From Membranipora membranacea (Eukaryota; Bryozoa; Gymnolaemata; Cheilostomatida; Membraniporidae), in NCBI GenBank assembly GCA_914767715.1, contig OU612071.1, forward strand, positions 19,276,948 to 19,340,947: a DNA stretch of 64,000 bases. Reading direction: 5' to 3'. How positions within the stretch are numbered: position 1 is the stretch's first letter; every line of letters begins with the position of its first letter. Below are positions 1 through 11,500 of the stretch, one piece after another. The notes below the pieces were generated by a model, which saw nothing but the letters and a program-made list of their open reading frames with translations, had not been told where the DNA came from and did no database searches. The position numbers were made by a program, and so were the translations under genes.

Positions 1-220
1 ATGCTAAATAGAGTGGCCTAAAATGCTATAAATGAATATTCCATGTCAGAATCAGCTTGTTTGGGACTTCCATTTGCTATATATATATGATTAAAATGCT
101 TTGGAGACTGGAGATTAACCCCAGACTCCACAGGATGAGCTAACAATAACTATCCTGGTGTTACTTCATACCCTCAATGATTTCTGCCTCCCCTACCATT
201 TTACCTAAGCTACGACCCTG
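1..220 (+). mobile_element. MITE family A, copy 1 (left end cut by window)
   Basis: Same sequence as copies at 2608, 11768, 23650 and 26850. It ends cctaagctacgaccctg at 220; its left terminus lies outside the window. Confidence 0.85.
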
Positions 221-1681
221 TAATGCTTATCAGTGATGGGAATCTAAATGTGCACACGGGTGTGACCTCATACTCTTAGCGCATATATATATCAATCACC
301 TAATCAATCACGTTTGTGCGCACGCATTAGGAGTTCATTAGAAGTCATGGACATGTTGCATATCAATTGATGATGGTACAGTAGATCAAATTTGCCTGCC
401 TAACAGGAGTTTCTCCCTCCCTACAAAAAGACACATCTGGATTTGTATCAAATAGATGCGATGAGCTCCCAATGCAGGAGAAATCAATTTGACTTGTCTA
501 ATAGATTCCCATTCCCATGTAATTTGGTGAACCCGTCAGTGTGTGGACCCGTCAGTGTGCTGTACAATATTGCTCACAATTCAAACCAAAATATTGACCA
601 CAAATTATTTGGATATCAACCTTTATCGACATTGGGAGTAATCAAGGCTGGTTTCAAAATCAACCAATCCGCTATTGATAATCATCGGATAAATCGTGCA
701 ATTCTAGGTGCAATGCATCACCATGAGGCTGTTTTAATTTGTGTTTTAATGTCAATCACATGATATGAAATTTCTAATCATAGGGCAAAATTTGGAAAAT
801 ACAGTTTCATACAATCATATGGAGAATTGAGAGATGGCAAGCCTCCTATGTTGAAAGTAATGGTGCTGAATAGAAAAAAAGCCAGTCTGAACCATTTGTT
901 GTTTTCAATAAATTTTTTGGATGCATGCCAGTTTTTAACGCTCCTTTCTGTCGACCGCATTGTTAATAAATAATATGATAAGCTTAGAAGAGATATACAC
1001 CCGACGGTGCTGGGGACTGGAACAATCAACGTTGAAAGCTCTCCCAGTCGGGCTCGAACCTATGACTCCTGCAGCACCAGTCGCCTGGCATCCAATAGCA
1101 AGCACTCAAACCAAATGAGTTATTTTGCCATATCGCCATGTCCCCACCTCGCCATGTCACCACCTCGTCACCCCGCCCCTTGCGGCCTCGCCATCTAGGA
1201 GTTTAAATTGATTCAATGTTGTAAGCAGTCTCCTTCAATAATTATTTGGAACAATCTTCATTGACCCAAAGTGTTTTATACCAGGTGAGGTACTGCAATG
1301 TTTGGGTCCCTTACATCAAGTAGGGGTGTTGGGGTGTGGGGGTTTTGGATAGTTTACGTTAGAGGTCAGCTATTGTAAACAATCTTCCCAGGATGAATTC
1401 AAATGTTTTGAGGTGTCTCAGGTTTTAATTCGCATGGGAGACAGTTGACAATGTCTCATCAGTATCATTCATCAATGCATACAATGGTGACATCGAGTCT
1501 TGCATGCATCATCTCAACACACATTTATTAGCGTGAAAACTGTTGTTAGTTTTTACTAAGAACTTAATCTTAGTAGTCTTTAGTAGAAGATCAGCATGAT
1601 CTAGAACTCATTAAAGGAAATGTATCATATCTCCATATGTGCGGGGCTCCTCATTCTAATCAGACTAGGGTGAGTATGACA

Positions 1682-1819
1682 TAGTCTAAGTGCTGAGACT
1701 CCAAGGCGAAGGGAGTTACCTGCGCCAGCTATCAAACTCATTTCCCTGATATCAAACTCCTGTCTTTTATAGCTGGCGCGGGTAACTCCCTGCACCTTGG
1801 AGTCTAAGCACTTAGACTA
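1682..1819. mobile_element. Foldback MITE
   Basis: Two inverted arms of about 51 bp (1682-1732 and 1769-1819) form a hairpin with a 36-bp loop. Flanks agtatgaca and agtatgata form a 9-bp imperfect direct repeat. Confidence 0.8.
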
Positions 1820-2099
1820 AGTATGATATAGTCTGTATTATGTATGAAGTAAAGGCATTATTTTGTGTTGTGCGCTAGATAGAAGACATTTTTCTTTCAC
1901 CTCTGTTCCTTACTTACTGCATAAGTTATGCCTTCTGCAGTTTTCATAATCTACATCATGTTCAACATTACTATTACTTTCTATACCTTTTTTTGGTATT
2001 CTACACTGGGTCTTATTTGACTGCCCTATTTAACGGACCCCTTAAGTGTAAGTGCATGTGGCTTGTGTGGGGTAGTGACCCTATACCCTTGCCCGCCCT

Positions 2100-2325
2100 T
2101 GCTGGCTACGCTTTTTGTTCAGAGAGGCAGAGGGGGATCTTTATACTGCGTACAAGCACACAGTAGACCTCCTGTAATCATAATCCTGGTCCAAACAGAC
2201 CTGGCTAGGATGAATGGCTTCCCAGTGCCAACTCAGAAATGACAGACGGCGCTGGGGAATCAAACTTATATCCTAAGATCACAAGTCTTTTCCCTTAACC
2301 TTCAGACCATTTCTATTGCTATACT
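2100..2325 (-). mobile_element. tRNA-related SINE (family 2), inverted
   Basis: Shares GAGAGGCAGAGGGG, TAGACCTCCTGTA, AACTCAGAAATGAC and CCTAAGATCACAAGTC with 15122-15345. Read on the minus strand it has a tRNA-like GTCTGA...GG start. It ends just before the first receptor exon. Confidence 0.65.
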
Positions 2326-2342
2326 GTCTGTAACTTTTAAAG

Positions 2343-2598
2343 GAGCTGTGGATCTCCAAGCCACAGACTGCAAAAGAGAAGTTCGCCATTTTACGAGCAC
2401 GAACAAGACTCAGAGACAGTTCGTCTGTTTCTACCCTCTGGCCGAGAGCAGGGAATACCACAGGGAGAACACTACTCCATAAGGAGTGTAACAGTGTGGG
2501 GGGTAGAGGAAGGGTTTAGAACCGTGACAATACCTGAAGGAAATATGCAAGTTCACCAACTACTAAATGTGGATAGCTGGCAAAATCGAACTTTCTAT
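2343..2598 (+). CDS. Receptor exon: FN3-like domain 1, first half
   Basis: The frame is open from 2341 to the donor gtgagt at 2599. The acceptor after the pyrimidine-rich tract at about 2320-2342 is the best candidate but is not certain, so the left boundary may move by a few codons. It encodes a beta-sandwich-like segment with an N-x-T site near its end and leaves in phase 0. It is the first receptor exon I can support. Confidence 0.6.
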
Positions 2599-5500
2599 GT
2601 GAGTATACAGACCTTAGTTCTAGGGGAGGCAGGGATGCTCTGCCTCCCCTAGATTGTTAAATAGAGTGCCTTAAAAATGCTATAATCGAATATTCCATGT
2701 CAGTATCAGCTCATTCGGGCCTTCAATTTAGTTTTTATATGCCTTAAATTGCTCAGGGAGGAACTTACTGTTGATGCTTTGGACACGCCTCAGACTTTTG
2801 CCTCCCCTACCTCTTTTTCTTAACTACGACCCTGTATAATATGTGGATTTGGTCAAATTGTGAGAGAATGCTGTTTTTGTTATGTGATTGACCCTTCAAA
2901 CCTAAAATTAGGTTAAGATGTCTATAGGATATCTTCTTTGGTTCACTTGAAAGTTTACTTGTCATCAGGTTGACTTAGAATTACCTGCTATCTGCAAGAC
3001 TTCACCCTGAAATAAGTTTGTGGCACACTGTTGAATACTGAGGGGGATCACAAAACTGACCCTGTATATGTTTTAATAGATTTATTTATGCATAGTCTTT
3101 ATTTCTCATCGACTTTGATCGGCAATAATAAAGCATATATATATATATTCATAATCACCCAATGCATTCGGAACAGGGAGTAAATAAAAGAATAAAAATC
3201 TTATTAAGTAGTTTGTTCACCATTCACGGCCATTTCCTGATTGGGTGGCGGGTTTTTGCCTGATGCCCAGTTCCAACAAACTTTTCCAACCTACGTGATC
3301 ACTTGTATCTTTTTGGTCTAGGTCTAGCTGGCGGTAGTTGGCATTGATTGTGTCACTCCATGGCTGTTTCGGCTGTCAAGGCCCTCTGCTTTCCTCCACC
3401 TCCTGGTGTATTTATCTCGTTCACTTCTGTTTTGTGCTGCTTTTAGCACAGCACCAAGACTTTTATCAAGAAATTTTTATTTCTTGACTGGATAAATCCA
3501 TTCATCCATCCATCCATTTCGACAAACATGGTTTGCTGTAATATTATTGAAAATATTGAATCTGCTAAAAGAAGATCATTATTTTTTTCAAGGTGGAGCT
3601 TCAAGTTTCCGGTGGCTTCTCGTATCGTATGAGAGCTAGAGTACTTTATTCGAACGGGACCACAATCCATTCAGATGAACCTTATTTCCCAAACATCACT
3701 ATTGGTAAGATTATCTTTTCAGAGCTATGAAGTATTTTCCACAACTTATCTGCTGCAAGAAAATGCCTCGTCTTATAAAGGGCTAATTTGCTTGCAATTG
3801 CTATACATTTTATTTCTATATCTAGCTCAAGTGTCGACTCAACCCAATTTCATTCAATAAGTGCCTTGACATAAAAACTCTGCTACATTGATTTCTACAT
3901 AAAAAACATATTAAAAATTTAATGAAGCACATGCATTTTAAAATATTAAGTCGTAAGACAGCTTAAATAAGTAGCGATGTTTTGTCAAACAGCCCCAAGA
4001 CATTAGTTCTATACTTTTGTTCTTATCTATCAGTGAAATTTTCTGGCAATTTGATTTTCAGAGCAGTACTAGTATAGTTTTTTTAACTTATAATTGTAAC
4101 CACTTCTCACTAGGACACTATATAGGATTTGTTTGACACATCTGTTTAACACAAGATTTTTACAAACATAATTAATATATAATGTATAATACAAACACAT
4201 GATGTAATTTCTACTGATTTAAAACAATCAGTGTGTCATTATCTCTTCTTCTTATTGATGTTGCAGATCCGCATCAACCAGATATAGATATTCGGTACAG
4301 CCGAGGAGATGGGAATGTTGAGAACTACCATCTGTTTGCCCAAAATCGTAAAACAAACAGATATGACTCATACGAAATCCCTGTGTGTTACTTCACCGAC
4401 CCGCATAGCGCTCAGGAGTATCAGTACTGTGATCAGATTTTCCAAGCTTGCATCTTTAGAAGTAAGAAATGTTATACATTCAGTTAAATGCCTCTTTCTG
4501 CTGTATTTTAATGAATGTTGGCTTATCAATAGCTTGAGGAAGCACTCACAATACTTAGTGGAGTATTTCCCTCAAGTTCATGTCCTTGGGAAGTTGCGAT
4601 GAGATGTCTATTCATGTTAACCTGCTAAAATCTCCCCCCTTCTGCAAAAAAACTCTGACTCAGTCATCTAAATCAACATATCCCCTATATGTTATTCCTC
4701 TTCATTCAACAATGTTTCGACAGCTATCATTCTGCGCCTCAGCGTCCTTCGTGCATACTTGGTTACACTTAAAAATGAATATGAAGAAAACGAGTCAATA
4801 CGAGATACGACAACTTCGCAGTCTAAGGAATGCATTCTTTCACGTTCAATTCTTTGTCCCGGTGTAGTATTGTAAACTGTCCCCCGCGCGAAAACAACCC
4901 CGGGACACTTTGAAATTTTTTAAACGGTCCCAGGGACACTTTATAATAAAAACAGGCCTACTGTCAATTGTCTCCCCCTATTGTAAACTGTTCCCCCTAT
5001 TTTAAAGTGTCCCCCCGCCCTATTGATGACTGTCCATTTCAAGGGCCCAGCTGTTTATCATAATTCTAAATGTGTCAGATCATCTAAAGGCCTTGCTACA
5101 TGAGCCAACGAAATGCGTGGAATTGTCTTCCCACACGTGGTGGGCGTGGCTTCATAGGCCTCACCCTCTTGTGAAAACATTGCTAAATGAGTGACCAATG
5201 AGCCATGACCATAGATTTAAAAATAGTTTTTAAATCTATGGCCATGACCAATGAGTAAGGAGTAATGACCAATTAAATACGCTCTATTGTACCAACTGGC
5301 CAATGGCAGAAGTGTAGGTTCACAACGTGGTTAACAACACAAACATGCTGGTCTTTGAAAAGACGCATCGTTAGCATGCCAAACGGCGTGGTTTGGCATG
5401 AACAACGCGTGGAATTGCCTCCCCACACGATTTCGTGGGCCTGTTCAGCTACACCTTAACTGGAGCATACCATGATGTTTTTGCTGTCACTATGATGGCC

Positions 5501-8500
5501 CAAGCTGTACCATGTGATGGTTGTGGTATCTCATTGACATTATGATTGAGTGTATAAAGCCTCTTTTTCATGTAATACCTGATAGATCTAGTTTTTGCAA
5601 ACACTAGTTGTTATTTGAAGCTCCCATGACTTAGAGATGTCTGGTTTGCAAAGAAAGGTGCACTAACCCAACAGTGAATAGATGTGTAGTTACCACATCA
5701 CAAAACACACTGTCCTTGGAGTGCCTTGCAAACAGCTACCTTTGCCAAAGTAAGAACAACTATCAAAATCGTACTTTGACAACATGATGATGATATACTC
5801 TCTCATGCAGTGATGGCTGAACAAACCAACTACTGGCAATGTGTACTATTGCTGCAGCGCGAAAAAAACCACCCCATTCATTCATCATAAAATATACATC
5901 CATCAAGCATTTGCCTGTGAGTGGTGACATCTAGTCAGAGTGTGACAGGGAAAAATTATCACTTTTGAGCTTTTCATATTGTGCGCCCTGGTATTGCACT
6001 GTAAAAGATTGCTTAAGCCGGGCGAAAACAACCACCCCCCAGGCTGTGATATGAAGATTATCTGTTTTTCTCAATAGATATGGGGAGGGGGTTGTTTTCA
6101 CGCGGGTCATAGTGCTACTGTGGAATGCAAATAATTGTGATATGTGGTTGAATGCTAATACAAGGTGGCTCAAATTAGCCCAATGCTAAGGTTTGGATCA
6201 GCATGCAATAAGGTTTAGATGTAAATAATAATTACCAGAGAGATAGATGCCGATTTTGTCAGTCAGTATGTCCAGGTGAGAGTATGATTGGAATGGATAC
6301 CAATGGTGGGTGATTTGTAAGTAACCTAGTCAGGTCAAATAAGTATGAGCTGGTTAGAAGTAATGGCCAGTAAACCATCTGTGCGAACTCAATATGAGAG
6401 GCAATTAAGTAACCTTTGTTAAGGTCAGTTAAGTGAGCTAATTAGTAGTAATGTCCTGTAAACCATCTGTATTTATGCTCGATATAAGTAGTGGAACCCA
6501 CCAGTAATGGGTTTTCCGGCTAAGCTGGTGGCATCCCAGAATGCCAGTCAGGGTTTTCCGACTATTTGTCAGCGACTGCCCAGAACGCGCCAGTTCCCAG
6601 GGCTATGACAATGTTTGCAAGCCACCTTGTCCAAGTTTTAACTTAAATAGTGTGCTATTGCACTGGCTGGAGGAGACAATGACTGGAATAAAAACAGTTG
6701 AGAAAAGCATTCAGTAATTATGATGATGACTCAGTAATTATCAATGCAGAAAGCCTTGGTTGGGTGTAATAACATTTCAATTACTACAGATTGTTTGTAA
6801 AAGTATCTCAATGACCTGTTACTTTCATTAAATTGCAATCCATCCATCTGAAAATAAACAAGTAGCATCATTATGACATTAATACTGTTGCTGTAAAATA
6901 ACATATAGCAATTTTTGAACATACAGTTCATATAAGGTAATATGGTAAGTTCAAAATTGATCACGTTTCTGTGTCATACTTGTGGCCATCCCTCATCACT
7001 CACAGGCAAACGCTTGACACATACAGTTCATGAAAGTAACTCTTGGGGCATGGTTGTTTTCTCATGGCTTCAGCAAAATTTTGTAAGGTGTAGCAAAAAT
7101 TGCGGTCTTAACTCAATAAAAAATGCAACAATAGTGCATGTTGTACTATTTGGTTCGTTCAGCCATCACTGCAGGAGAGATTGTTTATCATTATGGCACC
7201 AACGTATCATTCTGAAAAAAATGTTACCACGGCAATATTGTAGCTGTTGGCAAGGCACTGCAAGGACAGTGTGTTCTATAACGTGGTAGCCCAGATTTAT
7301 TCACTGTTTGCTTTGTGCACCTTTCTTCACAAACCAGACATCTTTAAATCATAGGAGCTTCAAATAACAACTGATGTTCTGGAAAACTAAATCTATCAGG
7401 TACTCAATACGAAAGAGGCTTTATACACTCAATAAAAATGCTAAGGAGTTTCCACAACCATCCCCTGGTACAGCTTGGGCCATCAAAATGGCAGCCAGAA
7501 CATCATGGTATGCCCCAGTTAGATGATCTGACCCATTTGGAATGATCATAAATAGCTGGGCACTTGAAATGGACAGTCAGCAATAGGGGGGACTGTTTAC
7601 AATAGGGGGGACAGTTCTCAATAGGGAGGTGCAGTTTACAATAGGGGGGACAGTTTACAATAGGGGGGGACAGTTTACAATAGGCCTGTTTTTATTGTAA
7701 AGTGTCCCCGGGACAGTTTACAATATTGTAAAGTATCCCGGGGTTGTTTTCGCGCGCGGGGGACAGTTTACAATACTACACCGGCTCATTATAATTCATT
7801 ATAAAACATTTCGCAATGTTCTCCAATGATCTTAGTCTAATTTTTTGCTACCTGTATCATGAATGTTTTGTATTTCCAGCAACGGAGAGTGAACAAGATC
7901 ATAACTGCCTGTTGAATCCATACTTTGGTGTTAATGTAACTGTAAAATTTAAGCTCTGGACTCTCAACAATCATTCAGCCGATACAGACTTATACTTCTT
8001 GGATCACTTTAGTCGTGAGTTTTGGGCTTGGGGGTTTTCAATTAGAAACAGCGATCCTATACTAAAGCATTCTATTGCTATCTCATCGCTCAAAATTATC
8101 ACTCACTTGGTCTTTCAATTAGACAAAATCGCTCCTAAACTGCTCACTCATAATGTAAATAGTTCCATCAAGTTGCTGAGCTATTTGAAAGCGAGAGCCT
8201 AGCAGGTATCACTCACTCACTGAGTGAGCGATCATATTGCGATTTTGGCTGTTTCTAATTGAAAGACCCCCCAGGCAAGTCAAGTAGTGGGACATTGAAA
8301 TAGCTTGGTCAATCGATTTTTAGAAGATAAGAATAATGATAAGAACCTGATATGTTTTAAGTTTCTCGATTTCCAAAGAGTCTAATAAGTTTGTTTCAAA
8401 TCCTGTGAAAAGTGAATCTTGAGGTTAATTACGGATAGCATGTGTGATGAGTTTACAAGATTTGTCTTTTTGTTGCAGATCCTAGTACGCCAAATATCGC

Positions 8501-11500
8501 CAATTACAGCAGAAATGAAGTTAATGATGGTTTAATTTATCACTTTAATCCCTTCCCTGTGAATGCAAGATCAAGATTTGATAATTTGGTTATCAGATGT
8601 GAGCTCGATCAGCGCTTTTTACCTTATGTCGATGAGAATGTTGTTTGTACCAAAACATCCGAACAAACAGTAAGCTGCTTCATCTTCATTACTAAAGACA
8701 AATTGGTTTGTTTGGTCCTAGAGTTTGTGGGATTTGCCAGTGGTTCACCAGTGGAATTTGGACAACCAGAATGAGGGCACATTGGATCAAACTTGATCTG
8801 GTTTGATCTGATCATGTTGTGTTAGTTGAATGTTGAAATAGAGTGCCATTTCCAAAATGGATACTGAGAATCAAATCATGTTTGACCCTGATGAGCAAGC
8901 ACCATAACATTTAGTAAGGTAAACATTATTTAAAAAAACTGATATAACTGCTGATCTTGTTATATTGAAGATTAAGATGTCCTACGGAGTAATTTGGCAT
9001 GCTAATTTCTACTATTTGGCCGCAGACAAACGAGGGGTAGCTTCTACTCTGACAATAAACACGTGTATGTATGATCAATCATAATTTCTCCTTCAAAACC
9101 TTTAAAACATGTTCACCAGCAATCACCAAGAGCTAGCTTCACCTTGGACAATCAAATACCTATATCAAACATCACTTGGAAGAGTTCATATCCCTATATG
9201 GTCCTGATGCATTATTCTACAGTCAAGTATTGCTTAGCATTTTGAATGTTTCCTAGCAGGGTTTCATACAAGACAAATCAGCAACACTATGTCGTGTGCG
9301 AGAGTCTTTTTAATACCTGATCAAATTCTATATGCATTTGAACAAATAAGGGCCCCTTGGCAGCTGCTCAAATACACCAATGTCTAGCCGCAGCCTCAAA
9401 ACATGCCTCAGTTGATGAAGGCTTTTGATGGTGTGTTTTGTTTCCTCTTGATTATATATACAATTGATACTGAGTTCCTATTGGCTTATTACTAACCATT
9501 AGTCATGTGACCACATCATCAGCTTATATGTTTTATTTCAACAGATTGGGGCTTCAAACCGAATAACTTGACAGTAGATATTGGGCAACCTCCACATGAG
9601 AGAGATTTAAACATTTCATGGCACAACCCTGGAGGGCATAGACAAGTTGTGGATAGAGCTGTGATCAACTGCACTACATTACAGGTGAGATTCACATAGC
9701 TGAAAAGAAACAATTTCTATTGTGAATAATATCTAGGTATCTAGATTACCTCATATGTGATAAACCCTAAATTAATTGTAATATACCAAGCACTTCTTCA
9801 TATCAAACATTCTCTTTTTTATATATTTGCTTTAACCCAGTGTTCTGTGTGAGTGGAAACTGGTAGGAACTGAGTTCCCACAAAAAAATATAGAGGGGGA
9901 AACTTAAGAACACACTTCCCACAGGATTCTGTTCAAAAACAATTTCAAGTTGTCTCCTTCGACCAGATATCAATCATGCTATTACAGATCCGTATTTCTG
10001 CATAGTTAATTGATCTAGAAATTGCGAACGATTCTCCAACCGATTTTCAACCCATAGAGTAGAGTACCCACAAAGAAAAAATTCCAATTAGACCATAACC
10101 TCACAACTAAATGCAAAGTGATATGCCTGCAACAAAAGCCACGCACAAGATGTTGATATTTTTAGCCAGTTACAGTCGAAGCACAAGGCGGGGAATATGC
10201 AGTGTTCAGTGGATGGTCACATGCATACATTAGGGGATTCCAGGCCGGCTCTAGAGTTTTCTGCTACATGTGGTATCTCGAGCTGTTCACCAATAAAAGA
10301 TCTAATAGTTCTGGTGTAGTGGGCATTACAACATGTAAGTTAAAAATAATGATCAGAAATACTTACTTGGGTTTTATTTTATTCCCTTTATTTTTGTTGT
10401 TGTTATTTTCTTAATGGTTTCAACAGTATTTTCGTCCCCTCTGGAAGCTTTTAATAACAAAATGGTGGTTGTTTAAATAACTTTCATTAACTGATGATAC
10501 GGCCTTAATCGGATTACTGACCGCTAACTAGTACCAGAAATCAGGACCAGTCCAGGTTTCCAGATATTAGCTGTCTTCAGGTTTGGTTCGGGTTGCATTG
10601 ATCTCACATCACATCTAAAGATTTTACTACAAATATAGAAACGCAGCATCGACTTTCACCGGTAAATATTTTATTGTATTATATTTTAACAAAGTAGAGA
10701 CATAGATTCAATATTTATGTATGTCTGTATAATTTTGCCATTGCTATGATATTGCTATTGCTCAGTTCACCAACTATTAGGATATTATTATCAGATTAAG
10801 AAAACTAGGCCATTTGCCTTATCTAAAATATTTTTTAAATTTTGATTTATGAATTTAAAACAGAGAAGTTATTATTTTGAGAATATTATGAGATTATTTG
10901 AGATTATGTATTCAGAAATTGAAGCAGAGATCGCTAGACCTTAGATCACAGCAATATCATCATTGAATTAAATGCTTTTGTATTTTCAGATCCACTTCCA
11001 CCAACTACTTTTTCCATAAGGCACCACTACACAGGGCTGAATGTATGGTCACCAGACTTTGTTCTCAGTCTTACCATGCCCCCAGCAGGACAAAGTGTAT
11101 ACTTTGACATAGAGCTGACAGCCTACCATGTGAGGAAAGACGGAAGCAGGGTGACCTCTTTGACCGTCAGCCTGAAAAGTATGAATATTTAAATATAATG
11201 GGAAAAGATTTCAAAGTTCGATCAGCGATACTTACATGGTTAACTAATTGATCAAGCTCATGACAAGATTGCTTTACTGCCAATTATTACCATTCATTTG
11301 TTACTTGATCAACATGTTGGTCTCTGTCACAAAAGGCCAACCAAATTGAATTCAAATGTTTTTGGTCAGTATAATGTGGTGGCTGAGCAGTTTTGATATT
11401 ATGTTATTGTATTGTCTGGATTTGACAGATGTGAGTGGATTCAATGACAATGGACAAGATATGATTTGGACTTGGCCAAATACCTCTGCAATACATCCAG

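Larger units (their letters stand above)
1..2342. other. Left flank, no supported exon
   Basis: The stretch holds MITE A copy 1, a foldback MITE, a tRNA-related SINE and, at about 1020-1110, a minus-strand tRNA-like fragment with box B GGTTCGAGCCC. Short ORFs here lack splice or homology support. It is probably an intron of the receptor gene or its upstream flank. Confidence 0.5.

Noticed and set aside
443-763. 106-codon ORF near the left edge
   Set aside because: Ordinary composition for AT-rich non-coding DNA, no convincing splice sites in phase with the first receptor exon, no recognisable motif.
7816-8202. 128-codon ORF treated as one protein
   Set aside because: Only 7880-8014 fits the receptor frame between splice sites; the remainder is intron and the start of a repeat.
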